Shown one piece after another: positions 17,669 to 28,713 of a DNA stretch of 64,000 bases (positions are counted from its first letter, which is position 1; each line of letters starts with the position of its first letter). The notes below the pieces were generated by a model. The model made no database searches and was not told the DNA's origin. It saw only the letters and a list, made by a program, of their open reading frames with translations. Position numbers and translations under genes: made by a program. The stretch comes from an uncultured Paracoccaceae bacterium (lineage in GTDB: Bacteria > Pseudomonadota > Alphaproteobacteria > Rhodobacterales > Rhodobacteraceae), in the NCBI GenBank assembly GCA_913061275.1, contig CAJXSR010000008.1, positions 1-64,000 of the forward strand, written 5' to 3'.

Positions 17669-18148
17669 ATGTTGGATTTACCTGAATATCTGTTGCTGCC
17701 GCCTGCCTTAATAATTGGGATCTGGGTAGCATGGAGTGACATGAAGTTCATGCGAATTCCAAATACTGCGTGCCTTGCATTATTCGCCAGTTTTTTGGTG
17801 TTAGGGTTTCTAATCTTTGATTTAAACGAGTATGGTATTCGTATTGCACAAGGCATTATCGTTTTAATTGGGGGATTTTTTGCCACCAGCATTGGCTTAG
17901 TCGGTGGCGGAGATTCAAAGTATGCAGCAGCCCTAGCCCCATTTGTTGCCTTATCCGATATTTTCCCCTTTATTTTCATCGTAGGTATAATATCCATTAT
18001 ATCCATAGGCTTACATAAATTGGTTGGTATTACACCTGGTTTGAAAAGCTATATAAAAGACTGGGACTCGTGGGATATACACGGCATGTTCCCATTCGGA
18101 ATTACATTAGCTGGAAGCCTTGTCGTTTATCTATTTTTAAATATTTAA
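17669..18148 (+). CDS. cpaA: Prepilin peptidase CpaA/TadV
   Basis: This 159-residue aspartic membrane protease of the type IV prepilin family, short form, lacks the methylase domain. Both catalytic aspartates are visible: WSDMKFMRIPN in the first cytoplasmic loop and GGGDSKYAAALAPF, the GxGD motif, in the second. Several hydrophobic helices span the rest. It should cleave the Flp pilin encoded at the head of the locus. Confidence 0.9.
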   Translation: MLDLPEYLLLPPALIIGIWVAWSDMKFMRIPNTACLALFASFLVLGFLIFDLNEYGIRIAQGIIVLIGGFFATSIGLVGGGDSKYAAALAPFVALSDIFPFIFIVGIISIISIGLHKLVGITPGLKSYIKDWDSWDIHGMFPFGITLAGSLVVYLFLNI

Positions 18149-18244
18149 CATTCCTAAAAAAGCCAGAATTCAGCCTTAGTTTTGCTTGTTAATATTCGTC
18201 TACTATCGCCAACCTAATAGCTTTACGGGGAAAAGGCGAAAACC

Positions 18245-19555
18245 ATGAATGTACATTCCAGAATTGCACTGGCACCTATCGAACCTACAACGCTTGCTGA
18301 AACTGGTATTTCAAAGGTGTTCGCTCGTGAGATTTTCATTAAAACCATTTTCCGTAAAAATATAGAACTCGCCAGTGAAATGGCCAAAGAACTTTGTGTA
18401 ACCGTTCCTATAATAATGGAGCTAATACAAACCTGCCGCGCCCAAAATTTATTGGAAACATTAGGAAATGATGAAGGGGCAATGTCCAGCGAAATGCGTT
18501 ACCAGATGACCGAAACAGGGAAAGCACGCGCCCTACAAGCCCTACAGCAATCAGAATATTTTGGCCCGTTGCCAGTTCCTATGGCGGACTTTGAAAAACA
18601 GGTTGAACGCCAGACAATCCGAAACGTTGGGATTACAAAGGGTAAATTAGAAGATGCGATGAACCATCTAATTATCCCTGATGGCCTGTTAGATCAAATC
18701 GGCCCTGCCGTAAATTCGGGTAAATCCATATTGATGTATGGCCCACCTGGTAACGGTAAATCTTCTATTTCAAACGGCATTCGCGCGGCAATGGGTGACA
18801 AAATATTCATGCCACGTGTGTTGGAATATGCAGGGCAGGTTATTTCAGTTTACGACCCGATCATACATACGTCGGCAACTGACGCACAAGATGACGTAAA
18901 CAGCTTACGCCGCACAGGTGGTGACTTTGATAAGCGATACGTACAATGTGACCGCCCATCGGTTATCACGGGTGGTGAACTTTGCCTTGATATGCTTGAG
19001 CTGAAATATAATCCAAATTCAAAAACATATCAGGCGCCGCTTCAACTAAAAGCCGCAGGTGGGGTTTTTATTGTGGATGACTTAGGTCGCCAAGCAGAAT
19101 CGCCACAAGCACTTATCAACCGCTGGATTGTGCCTATGGAAGGTGGCGAAGATATTCTTAGCTTACAATCTGGTGAAAAATTTACAGTACCTTTTGACAC
19201 ATTGGTTATCTTTTCAACCAACTTCCACCCTAATAAAATATTTGATGGCGCGGCTTTACGTCGGATTTATTTCAAAATCTTAATTGAATCGCCAAGCCGT
19301 GAAGACATGTTGCAAATTTATATGCTGGTTGCAAAAGCAAAGAAATTCGCCCTTGATAAAGATGCGTTAGTGTATTTGTTTGGCACTAAATATGCTGAAG
19401 TCGATCATAAATACGCAGCATATCAGGCCCCTTTCCTTATCGACCAAATGAAATCGATATGTGAATATCAAGGTTTACCACGTGTTATGACACCCGATTT
19501 AATAGATCACGCTTGGTCGAATATGTTTGTTGAAGACAGTGATATTGAAAATTAA
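18245..19555 (+). CDS. AAA+ ATPase of the tad locus, unknown role
   Basis: This 436-residue protein starts with a winged-helix-like region (about 20-75: FIKTIFRKNIELASEMAKELCVTVPIIMELIQ). An AAA+ domain follows with Walker A GPPGNGKSS (166-174), Walker B VFIVDD (274-279, Asp in place of the usual final Glu) and a sensor 1 stretch LVIFSTNFHP. I know similar proteins at the end of tad loci in Rhodobacterales, but no function has been shown to my knowledge. It has no signal peptide or membrane helix, so it acts in the cytoplasm. A 96-base gap separates it from cpaA. Confidence 0.8.
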   Translation: MNVHSRIALAPIEPTTLAETGISKVFAREIFIKTIFRKNIELASEMAKELCVTVPIIMELIQTCRAQNLLETLGNDEGAMSSEMRYQMTETGKARALQALQQSEYFGPLPVPMADFEKQVERQTIRNVGITKGKLEDAMNHLIIPDGLLDQIGPAVNSGKSILMYGPPGNGKSSISNGIRAAMGDKIFMPRVLEYAGQVISVYDPIIHTSATDAQDDVNSLRRTGGDFDKRYVQCDRPSVITGGELCLDMLELKYNPNSKTYQAPLQLKAAGGVFIVDDLGRQAESPQALINRWIVPMEGGEDILSLQSGEKFTVPFDTLVIFSTNFHPNKIFDGAALRRIYFKILIESPSREDMLQIYMLVAKAKKFALDKDALVYLFGTKYAEVDHKYAAYQAPFLIDQMKSICEYQGLPRVMTPDLIDHAWSNMFVEDSDIEN

Positions 19556-19696
19556 CATCTGCAAATTGCTGTAAGTTCATAATGCACTCAGACAAATACA
19601 AATAGGATTTTCAAATAAAAATGTTACTTTTGTTTCAATAAATATTCATATTTGTACTTGAACGAATCCACCATTACCCCCATCTACATAACAGTG

Positions 19697-19778
19697 CGAC
19701 CGACAGGGAGCACTTACCACCCTGGCTGATAGTCGGCGATTTTATAGGTATTTGATTTGTGTGCAGCGGACTATCAGC
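19697..19778. other. Structured intergenic element with competing stems
   Basis: The gap 19556-19838 separates convergent genes. It contains GCTGATAGTC (19725-19734) and its exact complement GACTATCAGC (19769-19778). It also holds a CAGGG/CCCTG hairpin (19704-19708 with 19720-19724) enclosed by CCGAC/GTCGG (19700-19704 with 19732-19736). The enclosing stem and the 10-bp stem share bases 19732-19734, so they exclude each other. No T-run follows. It could be a small RNA, a remnant of a mobile element, or chance. I did not match it to a known RNA family. Confidence 0.35.
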
Positions 19779-19838
19779 TTCATTCCATTTTAAGCGATTT
19801 ATATATTCATACTTAACCCGCATAAATAATAATTTCGC

Positions 19839-20741
19839 TCAAGCGGTTAAGCCTTCTGGCTCTGCTAAGTCATTTGCCCTGCAACATGCAGTCACAGTAT
19901 TCGCCAATAAACATGCAATAGTCATCGGCCCAACCCCACCAGGCACCGGTGTAATTGCGCCCGCCACTTCAACCGCTGAGGCAAAATCTACATCCCCTAC
20001 GATCTTATTTTTACCTTCACCCTTCTCAGGTGCTGGAATACGGTTAATGCCAACATCAATAACAGTGGCCCCTTTTCCGATCCAATCGGCCGTTACCATT
20101 TCAGGTCGTCCAACTGCGGCAACAACTATATCGGCAGTTTTACACAATGCTTCTATGTTTTTAGTGCGGCTATGTGCGATTGTGACTGTGCAACTATCTT
20201 TCAGCAATAAACTTGCCATTGGCTTACCAACGATATTTGACCGCCCGACAACAACTGCATTCAAACCTGATAAGCTGCCATGATGATCGCGAAGCATCAT
20301 CAAGCATCCTAATGGCGTACATGGCACCATAGATTTTTGCCCAGTTGCTAACAAACCAACGTTTGAAATGTGAAAACCGTCAACATCTTTTGCAGGTATA
20401 ATTGAATTGATAACCAATTCTTCATTTAAATGTTTTGGCAAAGGTAGCTGACATAAAATACCATGAACATCAGGGTCTGTATTTAATTGCTCAATCAACG
20501 CCAGTAAATCTTCTTCAGACGTATTGGCGGGCAATTTATGTTCAAAACTGTTCATTCCAACTTCAACAGTCGATTTGTTTTTATTTCGAACATACACTTC
20601 GCTGGCAGGATCCTGCCCCACCAAGACAACGGCCAAGCCAGGAACTATCCCATGTTCTTCTTTTAAACGGGCAACATGGACTGCAACTTTGGCGCGCACA
20701 CTTGCGGCAAACTCTTTTCCATCAATTATTTTTGCAGTCAT
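19839..20741 (-). CDS. folD: Methylene-THF dehydrogenase / methenyl-THF cyclohydrolase FolD
   Basis: This 300-residue bifunctional cytoplasmic enzyme converts 5,10-methylene-THF to 10-formyl-THF with NADP. The conserved segments are [16 protein letters not shown] with the catalytic Lys, [40 protein letters not shown] (the dinucleotide-binding loop) and [14 protein letters not shown]. It pairs functionally with fhs, 92 bases upstream on the same strand, to interconvert formate and methylene-THF. Confidence 0.95.
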   Translation of the reverse strand: MTAKIIDGKEFAASVRAKVAVHVARLKEEHGIVPGLAVVLVGQDPASEVYVRNKNKSTVEVGMNSFEHKLPANTSEEDLLALIEQLNTDPDVHGILCQLPLPKHLNEELVINSIIPAKDVDGFHISNVGLLATGQKSMVPCTPLGCLMMLRDHHGSLSGLNAVVVGRSNIVGKPMASLLLKDSCTVTIAHSRTKNIEALCKTADIVVAAVGRPEMVTADWIGKGATVIDVGINRIPAPEKGEGKNKIVGDVDFASAVEVAGAITPVPGGVGPMTIACLLANTVTACCRANDLAEPEGLTA

Positions 20742-20833
20742 TTTGTTTCCTTTTTAAATATGTCTGTGCAGAGCGCGTTGAACGCGACCTGCACATTATT
20801 TGTATAGATTAAAGTAGCCGATTGTAACTTATT

Positions 20834-22510
20834 TTAGAACAAGCCATCAATCTGACCTTCGTCGTTTATCATAATGCTTTCTGCACTTGGTACACGTGGC
20901 AGACCAGGCATTGTCATAATCTCACCGCAGATCGCCACAATGAACCCCGCACCCGCACTTAAGCGCACTTCACGCACCGGAACCGAATGGCCAGTAGGTG
21001 CGCCACGTAGTTCTGGGTCTGTACTAAAGCTATATTGCGTTTTGGCCATGCAGATAGGTAAATGGCCAAACCCTTGGTCTTCCCATTGACGCAGTTGATC
21101 GCGGATTTTTTTGTCTGCAATAACTTCATCTGCGCGGTAAATACGTTTTGCAATCGTATCAATTTTTTCCATCAAAGGCATGTCATCGCGGTAAAGCGGT
21201 GCAAATTGACTAACACCGCTATCGGCGATTTCAGCTACACGTGTTGCAAGATCAACAGCGCCCTTTGAGCCAAATTCCCAATGTTGGCTTAAAATCGCTT
21301 CTGAGCCCTGCGTTATAACGTAATCTTTAACGGCCTGCACCTCTGCATCTGTATCAGTCACAAAGTGGTTGACCGCAACGACAACAGGCACACCGAAGGA
21401 TTTCAGGTTGCCGATATGGCGACCAAGGTTGGCACACCCTTCTTTAACCGCTTCAATATTCTCTGGCCCTAAATCAGCGCGCGCAACACCACCGTTCATT
21501 TTCATTGCGCGAATTGTAGCAACCAAAACAACACAATCAGGTGCTAAGCCTGCTTTGCGACACTTAATATTCATAAACTTCTCGGCACCCAGATCAGCAC
21601 CAAAACCAGCCTCTGTCACAACATAGTCGGCCAGTTTCAGGGCAGTTTTCGTGGAAACAACAGAGTTACAACCGTGGGCAATATTGGCAAACGGACCACC
21701 ATGAACAAAGGCTGGATTGTTTTCCAGTGTTTGCACAAGGTTTGGTTGCATTGCTTGTTCCAATAGCACAGTCATCGCGCCATCAGCCTTAATGTCACGG
21801 CAGTAAATAGGCGTGCGATCACGACGGTAAGCCACAATAATATCGCCAAGACGTTTTTGCAGATCTTCAAGGTCGTTAGACAGACACAGGATCGCCATCA
21901 CTTCAGAGGCAACCGTAATATCAAAACCAGACTGACGCGGGAAACCATTGGAAACACCACCCAAAGACGTCACAATATCACGCAATGCACGGTCATTCAT
22001 ATCAACGACGCGACGCCATACAACACGGCGTTGGTCAATTTCCAGCTCATTACCCCAATAGATATGATTATCAATCATCGCAGATAACAAGTTATGGGCA
22101 GATGTAATTGCATGAAAATCACCGGTGAAATGCAGGTTCATATCTTCCATTGGTACAACTTGCGCATATCCACCACCGGCAGCCCCACCTTTCATGCCAA
22201 AACATGGGCCTAAAGACGCTTCTCGGATACAGATTGCTGCTTGTTTACCTATGGCATTCAACCCATCTGCAAGACCAACAGTTGTTGTTGTTTTGCCTTC
22301 GCCCGCAGGTGTTGGGTTAATGGCTGTAACCAAAATCAACTTGCCATCTTCTTTGCCCACTTGTGCTTTAATGAATTCAGCAGAAACTTTTGCTTTATCA
22401 TGGCCGAATGGTAGTAGATCACCAGATGGGATGCCTAGCTTGGCACCAATTTCTTGGATAGGGCGTTTTTTGGCTTCGCGGGCTATTTGGATATCAGTTT
22501 TATACGACAT
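20834..22510 (-). CDS. fhs: Formate-tetrahydrofolate ligase
   Basis: This 558-residue cytoplasmic enzyme makes 10-formyl-THF from formate, THF and ATP. The ATP-binding loop [18 protein letters not shown], the block [36 protein letters not shown] and the C-terminal [18 protein letters not shown] are characteristic, and the length is normal. Together with folD it forms a one-carbon module common in marine Roseobacters that oxidise methylated compounds. The start follows an AAAGG stretch. Confidence 0.96.
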   Translation of the reverse strand: MSYKTDIQIAREAKKRPIQEIGAKLGIPSGDLLPFGHDKAKVSAEFIKAQVGKEDGKLILVTAINPTPAGEGKTTTTVGLADGLNAIGKQAAICIREASLGPCFGMKGGAAGGGYAQVVPMEDMNLHFTGDFHAITSAHNLLSAMIDNHIYWGNELEIDQRRVVWRRVVDMNDRALRDIVTSLGGVSNGFPRQSGFDITVASEVMAILCLSNDLEDLQKRLGDIIVAYRRDRTPIYCRDIKADGAMTVLLEQAMQPNLVQTLENNPAFVHGGPFANIAHGCNSVVSTKTALKLADYVVTEAGFGADLGAEKFMNIKCRKAGLAPDCVVLVATIRAMKMNGGVARADLGPENIEAVKEGCANLGRHIGNLKSFGVPVVVAVNHFVTDTDAEVQAVKDYVITQGSEAILSQHWEFGSKGAVDLATRVAEIADSGVSQFAPLYRDDMPLMEKIDTIAKRIYRADEVIADKKIRDQLRQWEDQGFGHLPICMAKTQYSFSTDPELRGAPTGHSVPVREVRLSAGAGFIVAICGEIMTMPGLPRVPSAESIMINDEGQIDGLF

Positions 22511-22660
22511 TAGGGTAAACCTTTTTACAACGGCGTGGGTTTCATCTCATCCCTTATGGAATGAAAACACCTTCTCTTACACTCAGAAAACCGACATTAT
22601 AGCCTTCTGAATCGTCGCTCACTGATTATTGCGTTACAAGTAAAAGTTTTGTGTGTAAAA

Positions 22661-22690
22661 AAAACCCGCCATATAGCGGGTTTTTATATA
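22661..22690 (-). terminator. Terminator downstream of ftsH
   Basis: AAAACCCGC (22661-22669) pairs with GCGGGTTTT (22676-22684). Read on the minus strand the stem is followed by eight T. It lies three bases beyond the ftsH stop and closes the long minus-strand run, separating it from fhs. Confidence 0.88.
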
Positions 22691-22692
22691 TT

Positions 22693-24606
22693 CTATGTTG
22701 GTTCAGGTTCCATATCATCTGACGGTTTTGGTTTTGGCTTTTTAGTTTTGGGAACCGCTGTCACACTAGGCGCCGAGCCATTATCCTCTTCGTCATCATC
22801 TTGGCCCCGATTCAAAGCCTTGCCAGCAATTACTTTCGTAATTTCATCACCCGTAAGCGTTTCATATTCCAACAGTCCTTCAGCCAAACGCTTAAGGTCG
22901 CGCTTTTTCTTTGTCAAAATTGAAACCGCTGTTTCATAGCCCTCATCGACAAGCTGCCGAACCTCATCATCAATCATAGCCTGCATATCTGGTGACGCGC
23001 TGGTACCATTCCCTTGTGGCCCCAAATAAGATTGCTGTTCATTTGAATAATTAATATTACCCAATTTTTCAGACATACCGAATTGCGTTACCATCGCACG
23101 TGCAATGTTAGTGACTTGTTGTATATCAGAGGACGCACCAGAGGTTACATTATCCGCACCAAAGATTAATTCTTCGGCAACTTTGCCGCCCATTGCCATA
23201 GCAATTTTTGACTTATATTTGGTCTTCGTAACTGACAAAGTATCACGTTCTGGCAAAGACAGAACCAAGCCTAACGCACGTCCCCTAGGAATGATCGTAG
23301 CTTTATGAATTGGGTCATGTTGTGGTACATTAATGCCAACAACAGCATGCCCTGCTTCGTGATAAGCGGTCAATTTTTTCTCATCCTCAGACATCACCAT
23401 AGAACGGCGCTCACTGCCCATCATGACTTTATCTTTGGAATATTCAAAATCTTCCATTGTCAAAAAACGTTTACCTGTACGGGCCGCCATCAAAGCAGCT
23501 TCATTCACAAGGTTTGCTAGATCCGCACCTGAAAAACCCGGCGTTCCACGTGCAATGATCCGCAGATCAACATCAGGGCCCAACGGTGTTTTGCGTGAAT
23601 GCACAAATAGAATTTTTTCACGGCCTTTAATGTCTGGTAAAGGTACTTGCACCTGGCGGTCAAAACGACCTGGGCGCAACAATGCCGGATCCAAAACGTC
23701 TGGGCGGTTGGTTGCAGCCAGAAGGATCACACCATCATTGGCTTCAAACCCATCCATTTCAACCAGCAACTGGTTTAGTGTCTGCTCACGTTCATCATTA
23801 CCACCGCCATGGCCAGCGCCACGGTGGCGACCTACAGCATCAATTTCATCTATAAAGACAATACATGGGGCATTCTTTTTAGCCTGTTCAAACATATCGC
23901 GGACACGGCTTGCCCCGACACCCACAAACATTTCAACAAAATCAGAACCAGAGATGGTAAAGAACGGCACGCCCGCCTCACCAGCAATTGCACGTGCTAA
24001 TAAGGTTTTACCTGTACCGGGCGAGCCTACCAGCAATGCCCCTTTCGGGATCATACCACCAAGGCGGGAAAACTTTTGTGGATTGCGCAGAAATTCTACA
24101 ATTTCTTCTAGTTCTTCCTTAGCTTCATCAATACCAGCCACATCATCAAAAGTTTTGCGGTCTTCATTTTGATTTAACATTTTAGCTTTAGATTTGCCAA
24201 AGCCCATAGCACCGCCACGACCACCGCCCTGCATACGGTTCATAAAGAATATCCATACACCGATTAGCAGTAGGAATGGCAGCATGAACGAAACTGTACT
24301 CATAAAGCCAGATTGTTCTTGGGGGGATGCTACGACTTCAACATTCGCGTTCAATAAATCGCGCGTAATGTCTACCTCTAAGGGTTTAACAGTTTGGTAA
24401 TTTGACCCGTCGGTACCTTTTACGTAAACTTTCTCACCATCCAGAACGACCCGGCCGATAGAACCGTTTTCAACTTTCTGCATAAATTCAGAAAAACTGA
24501 GGGAAGCACCCGTTTGCGTTTGTGTATTCGTATTGAATACATTGAATAATCCGATCACGAGTAAAAATAACGCGACCCAAATAATAAGATTTCTGGCATT
24601 ACCCAA
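22693..24606 (-). CDS. ftsH: ATP-dependent zinc metalloprotease FtsH
   Basis: This 637-residue inner-membrane protease has an N-terminal helix, a periplasmic domain and a second helix ([18 protein letters not shown]). An AAA domain follows, with Walker [20 protein letters not shown], Walker [12 protein letters not shown] and the second-region-of-homology arginines ([22 protein letters not shown]). The M41 peptidase domain has HEAGH in [11 protein letters not shown]. It degrades unassembled membrane proteins and regulators. In Rhodobacterales it follows tilS at the end of the tol-pal region, as here. Confidence 0.97.
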   Translation of the reverse strand: MGNARNLIIWVALFLLVIGLFNVFNTNTQTQTGASLSFSEFMQKVENGSIGRVVLDGEKVYVKGTDGSNYQTVKPLEVDITRDLLNANVEVVASPQEQSGFMSTVSFMLPFLLLIGVWIFFMNRMQGGGRGGAMGFGKSKAKMLNQNEDRKTFDDVAGIDEAKEELEEIVEFLRNPQKFSRLGGMIPKGALLVGSPGTGKTLLARAIAGEAGVPFFTISGSDFVEMFVGVGASRVRDMFEQAKKNAPCIVFIDEIDAVGRHRGAGHGGGNDEREQTLNQLLVEMDGFEANDGVILLAATNRPDVLDPALLRPGRFDRQVQVPLPDIKGREKILFVHSRKTPLGPDVDLRIIARGTPGFSGADLANLVNEAALMAARTGKRFLTMEDFEYSKDKVMMGSERRSMVMSEDEKKLTAYHEAGHAVVGINVPQHDPIHKATIIPRGRALGLVLSLPERDTLSVTKTKYKSKIAMAMGGKVAEELIFGADNVTSGASSDIQQVTNIARAMVTQFGMSEKLGNINYSNEQQSYLGPQGNGTSASPDMQAMIDDEVRQLVDEGYETAVSILTKKKRDLKRLAEGLLEYETLTGDEITKVIAGKALNRGQDDDEEDNGSAPSVTAVPKTKKPKPKPSDDMEPEPT

Positions 24607-24687
24607 AGGTTTTCTCCTGATTATGTCGGCACATGCCGAATCCGCTCAATGCGATGATTTAGTAACATAATCCTCTTTCTAGGTTAT

Positions 24688-25941
24688 TCAATGTGAAACG
24701 ATGTCTAAGTAGAATTGATTATGGTCATTTATAAGAAATATCTGCGAAATGCCGTTTAATCCTGCAAGTGGTGCCGAAATAACGGCGTCATCTTGCCATA
24801 CGGCTGGTGTTTGCATCAGTATATCACGTAAAACCCCTAGTTCATGCCAATTATCAACCTGTGCTAATCCTTTTTCATCCAATGGCTTAATATATGCATT
24901 TTGGGTTAAATTGTCGGCAATAACTTGCCAACGCATATCGTATGGCCCGTTTTTGTAGTGCTGAGTTGGCATTGCTGCACGTTCTCGCATCACAATAATT
25001 TGGCTCTGCGAGACTGATTTAATATAGCACCCCGCCAAAGTTTGGGATTTTCCTTGCTTCAATAATTCATATGCCGCTTTCAGGGATGCATACCTTGGCC
25101 GATATTGTGCAGCCGTTATCCAGCATATTGTATGGCTTAAAATGCGGTGTTGAATATCCACAGGTTCAATTTGCAATTTATCCAGATTAATTTCTACCGT
25201 GCCATACTCGCTAAGCTCACAACATGCGCGTGCTGCCCTTAGTGTCATTTGTTCTAAGGCATCCCTAGCACTTTGCAGGCCGGTCGATGTTTTTGCCAAA
25301 CGTGAAGAAGTTAAGCCCAGTGTTTCAAGAAAGGGCATTGCTTTGCGCATTTTAATTCGATCAAACCGCGTGTCATCATTTGACGGGTCATCAATCCATT
25401 CCTGCCCTAAATCTGTAAGGTAACTACGCAAATCTTGGCGAGATACTTCCAATAATGGCCGGATAACAATAGGTGCGTTGCCGCTGATTTGTTGAATACC
25501 TGACAAACCATCTACACCAGAGCCACGTGCAAGACGCATTAAAAATGTTTCAGCTTGGTCATCTTGCGTATGGCCCAATGCAACAGCAGATAGGCTTTCT
25601 TGTTTAGCCCAGTTTGCAAGTAGTTTTTTGCGCGCGTTTCTGGCTTCATTTTGCAAATTACCCTGACCTGCCCAATCATCCCAATTTAAGATACTATGCT
25701 GGATATTAAGCGATTTACAAAGCATCGCTACAAACGCGGCTTCCTTGCCTGCTTCAGCCCTTAAATTATGATTAACCGTCGCGGCTATAATTTCACAGCC
25801 GTTCTTTTGCCCCCAATCTGCAAGCAACCGCAGCAATGCAATAGAATCGCCACCACCAGACACAGCAACGCCCAGTTTTGTTATCGGAACAGCCGATAAA
25901 GCCGTGGCGACCTGTTTCACAAATGTAGGTTCTTGGGGCAA
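24688..25941 (-). CDS. tilS: tRNA(Ile)-lysidine synthase
   Basis: This 417-residue cytoplasmic enzyme attaches lysine to C34 of the tRNA-Ile CAU anticodon so that it reads AUA. The PP-loop motif is SGGGDSIALLRLL near the N-terminus, and the family blocks LGHTQDDQAETFLMRLARGSGVDGLSGI and IRPLLEVSRQDLRSYL follow. The C-terminal part is less conserved. It sits two bases downstream of cpoB on the same strand, so it is probably co-transcribed with tol-pal. Confidence 0.93.
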   Translation of the reverse strand: MPQEPTFVKQVATALSAVPITKLGVAVSGGGDSIALLRLLADWGQKNGCEIIAATVNHNLRAEAGKEAAFVAMLCKSLNIQHSILNWDDWAGQGNLQNEARNARKKLLANWAKQESLSAVALGHTQDDQAETFLMRLARGSGVDGLSGIQQISGNAPIVIRPLLEVSRQDLRSYLTDLGQEWIDDPSNDDTRFDRIKMRKAMPFLETLGLTSSRLAKTSTGLQSARDALEQMTLRAARACCELSEYGTVEINLDKLQIEPVDIQHRILSHTICWITAAQYRPRYASLKAAYELLKQGKSQTLAGCYIKSVSQSQIIVMRERAAMPTQHYKNGPYDMRWQVIADNLTQNAYIKPLDEKGLAQVDNWHELGVLRDILMQTPAVWQDDAVISAPLAGLNGISQIFLINDHNQFYLDIVSH

Positions 25942-25943
25942 AT

Positions 25944-26783
25944 CTATATACAGCTTAACGCTGTCATCTCAGTCTTAGTTTCCTCTACAACTTCTGATGT
26001 TGGATAGCGAAACTCGACTTCTTGTAAGGTGGAACAGGCATCTTGCACCTGCCCTAACTGTGCTAAACTAACCCCAAGCCTGTACAAAGATTTAGCAGCT
26101 TTCACACCTTTGGGGCTGCCGCTGAAACTTTCCAGAAATGCCCGTGCGGCATTGCTCCAATCGCCAAGCCCCGCCAATGCTTCAGCCCGCCAATAATGCG
26201 CTTCACCAGTTAAAGGCCCACCTGGATATGTGACCAAGAACTGGTCAAATAGGTCAAGACCAGCGGAAAATTCCCCAGCTTCAACCGCTCCAACGGCACG
26301 GTCAAAGTCACCTTGTTCGGATGCTGCCAATTCTACACCCGTACCGTCAGTGTTTGGCTCGTTATTAGCAGAACCCTCATTCGTGGTTTCACCGCCCAAA
26401 GTAGAGGTTTGCCCAAGTGTTGTTACATCCCCACCTTCAAGTTCGACCAATCTGAATTCAAGATCACCAATTCTGTTGGTTCCATCCTGAACAATACGTT
26501 CAATACGAAATTGCAGCTGTTCGACCACACCTGTTATACGGCGTAATTCCTGCTCTAGCGCATCAGCCCGTTGCAACGGAGTACCAGAACCACTTGGAAC
26601 GGTTGCCGCAGAAGTAGTTGATAACTCTCTGTTCAAAAGTTGGATTTCCGTATGCAGGAAAACCAATTCTTGTCGGATATCCGCAAGCGTTTCATCTTTG
26701 GTTTGCGCTGACAAACCAGCAGGTGCACCCATCGCCCAAAGCAATAGTATAGTAACTTTTACAAAATCACACCGACCCGCCAT
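25944..26783 (-). CDS. cpoB: Tol-Pal system protein CpoB (YbgF)
   Basis: This 279-residue periplasmic protein has a signal peptide ending at GLSAQ, an N-terminal coiled coil for trimerisation (TLADIRQELVFLHTEIQLLNREL) and a C-terminal TPR domain (FDRAVGAVEAGEFSAGLDLFDQFLVTYPGGPLTGEAHYWRAEALAGLGDWSNAARAFLESF). CpoB links outer-membrane constriction by Tol-Pal to septal peptidoglycan synthesis. A GAGG stands seven bases before the ATG. It is nine bases downstream of pal. Confidence 0.9.
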   Translation of the reverse strand: MAGRCDFVKVTILLLWAMGAPAGLSAQTKDETLADIRQELVFLHTEIQLLNRELSTTSAATVPSGSGTPLQRADALEQELRRITGVVEQLQFRIERIVQDGTNRIGDLEFRLVELEGGDVTTLGQTSTLGGETTNEGSANNEPNTDGTGVELAASEQGDFDRAVGAVEAGEFSAGLDLFDQFLVTYPGGPLTGEAHYWRAEALAGLGDWSNAARAFLESFSGSPKGVKAAKSLYRLGVSLAQLGQVQDACSTLQEVEFRYPTSEVVEETKTEMTALSCI

Positions 26784-26792
26784 TTTTGCCTC

Positions 26793-27299
26793 TTAACTTC
26801 CTAGATTAGTATTAACGACCGTAACTGCACGGCGGTTTTGTGACCAACACACTTCGGTTGAGCATATCTCAATAGGGCGCTCTTTACCATAAGTCAGCGT
26901 ATTTACACGGTTGTCTGCAATGCCTCTGCTTACAAGATAGTTTTGCACGGCACTGGCGCGACGCGCACCTAGTGCTAGATTATATTCGCGCGTACCTTGC
27001 TCATCCGCATGGCCTTCAACGGTCACAACATACTGTGTATTTTGTATCAACCAATTTGCCTGACCATCCAAGACATCAATCGCATCTTGCCCTAGTGTAC
27101 TTTCGTTAACGGTAAACAACACGCGATCACCGATTGTTTGTTGAAAATAAGCTAATGAGGTTGGATCAGATACATCACCCGGCTTGGCGCCAATAACATC
27201 CCCAAGCTTACCATAGGCACCTGGTGTTTTTTGACCACATGCACTTAACCCGATTGCACAAATTACCACTGCACTGATTTTTACAAAATTATGTATCAT
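26793..27299 (-). CDS. pal: Peptidoglycan-associated lipoprotein Pal
   Basis: This 168-residue outer-membrane lipoprotein has the lipobox IGLSAC at about residue 21 and an OmpA-like C-terminal domain (VLFTVNESTLGQDAIDVLDGQANWLIQ, EGHADEQGTREYNLALGARRASAVQNYL, RRAVTV) that binds diaminopimelate of peptidoglycan. It is the partner of TolB and TolA in keeping the outer membrane attached to the wall at division. It lies 85 bases downstream of tolB. Confidence 0.95.
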   Translation of the reverse strand: MIHNFVKISAVVICAIGLSACGQKTPGAYGKLGDVIGAKPGDVSDPTSLAYFQQTIGDRVLFTVNESTLGQDAIDVLDGQANWLIQNTQYVVTVEGHADEQGTREYNLALGARRASAVQNYLVSRGIADNRVNTLTYGKERPIEICSTEVCWSQNRRAVTVVNTNLGS

Positions 27300-27384
27300 A
27301 GCTTTGCTCTGCCTCTCTTGATGGTTTTTCCATCAGTTTTATATTTTATATCAGAAACGAATACAGTTGTGAATCCAGTTCCCT

Positions 27385-28713
27385 TTACTTTAACAATTTT
27401 GACCAAGCTGGGTCTGACCCAAAAGTTGGCGTCTTAACTTTACGTAAATTTCGCCCAGTTATATCAACTGAATAAATCGACGGCGCGCCATTTGCGCCAG
27501 CCGTTTCACGAAAAAACATCAGCACACGCCCATTGGGTGACCATGTTGGGCCTTCATCCAAAAAAGACGCCGTTAACAATTTTTCACGGCTACCATCCGT
27601 ACGCATAACCCCAATATGAAACCGCCCTTTGTTTAGTTTAGTAAAGGCAATCATATCGCCACGTGGCGACCAAACAGGCGTGCCATAACGCCCACTACCT
27701 GAACTGATCCTTTTTGCCGACCCACCTTTTACCGACATCACATAAATTTGCTGCCCACCACTGCGATCAGACTCAAAAACAATCTTTGACCCATCAGGGG
27801 AAAAACTAGGGGCCGTATCAATGGCAGGTGAACTTGTAAGGCGTTTTTTTTGCCCGGTTGCAACTTCTACCATGAAGATATCCGCATTTCCACGTTCAGA
27901 TAATGACATCACAACTTTTGTACCATCTGGTGAAAACCTTGGGGCAAACGCCATCGCAGGCTGATCGCCTAATATGCGCCGCTTCAAAGTATCCACATTC
28001 ATTAAAAACACACGTGGAGACCCCGTTTCATAACTTGTATAAATAATTTCACGCGCATTTGGCGAAAACCGTGGGGAAAGGACGATAGAACTAGCGTCAG
28101 TTAAGTATCGTACATTTGCCCCGTCATAATCCATCAGTGCCAAGCGTTTTTGGCGGTTATTCTTAGGGCCCTCTTCGGCAATATAAACAACACGGCTATC
28201 AAAATACCCCGTTTCCCCTGTCAGACGGCTGTAAACCGCATCAGCCACTTTATGTGACATCCGACGCATACTATTCGTTGTTGCCACAAATTGCAGCCCA
28301 TCACCCAATGCGGTTTGGGCAAACACGTCAAACAAACGAAATTTCACAATAAGCTTGTTCCCAGACACGCTTACTGCACCAGTTATTAAAGCCTGTGCAT
28401 TAATTGCTTTCCAATCGGCGAATTGCACCGGCGCATTGAAATTAGTCACCTTAGAGATATGTGCAGCATTCGGAATTTCCCGAAAAAGGCCCGTACCAAC
28501 TAAATCTGCGGCTAATACTGCAGTCAATTCCTGTGCATATTTTCTGGCAGCAGTATTTTCGGCCACAAAAACAGGTGCGGCAAACGGCATAGGTTCGACC
28601 ACACCTTGTGTTATTTCAATCCGTAAAGGTTTTGTTTGCGCCGTTACCTCGGAGAACATCAAAGTCATAATTGCCAGTGCGGCGCATAGGTATGTCATAC
28701 AGTATTTTATCAT
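27385..28713 (-). CDS. tolB: Tol-Pal periplasmic protein TolB
   Basis: This 442-residue protein has a cleavable signal peptide, an N-terminal alpha/beta domain and a six-bladed beta-propeller. The propeller shows repeated [12 protein letters not shown], [14 protein letters not shown] and [15 protein letters not shown] strands. It binds Pal and passes the signal from TolA. The ATG overlaps the stop of tolA (ATGA), which points to coupled translation. Confidence 0.95.
   Translation of the reverse strand: MIKYCMTYLCAALAIMTLMFSEVTAQTKPLRIEITQGVVEPMPFAAPVFVAENTAARKYAQELTAVLAADLVGTGLFREIPNAAHISKVTNFNAPVQFADWKAINAQALITGAVSVSGNKLIVKFRLFDVFAQTALGDGLQFVATTNSMRRMSHKVADAVYSRLTGETGYFDSRVVYIAEEGPKNNRQKRLALMDYDGANVRYLTDASSIVLSPRFSPNAREIIYTSYETGSPRVFLMNVDTLKRRILGDQPAMAFAPRFSPDGTKVVMSLSERGNADIFMVEVATGQKKRLTSSPAIDTAPSFSPDGSKIVFESDRSGGQQIYVMSVKGGSAKRISSGSGRYGTPVWSPRGDMIAFTKLNKGRFHIGVMRTDGSREKLLTASFLDEGPTWSPNGRVLMFFRETAGANGAPSIYSVDITGRNLRKVKTPTFGSDPAWSKLLK

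Noticed and set aside
19759..20283. Plus-strand ORF of 174 residues
   Set aside because: It is antisense to folD, has no family features and ends inside it; it is a shadow frame.
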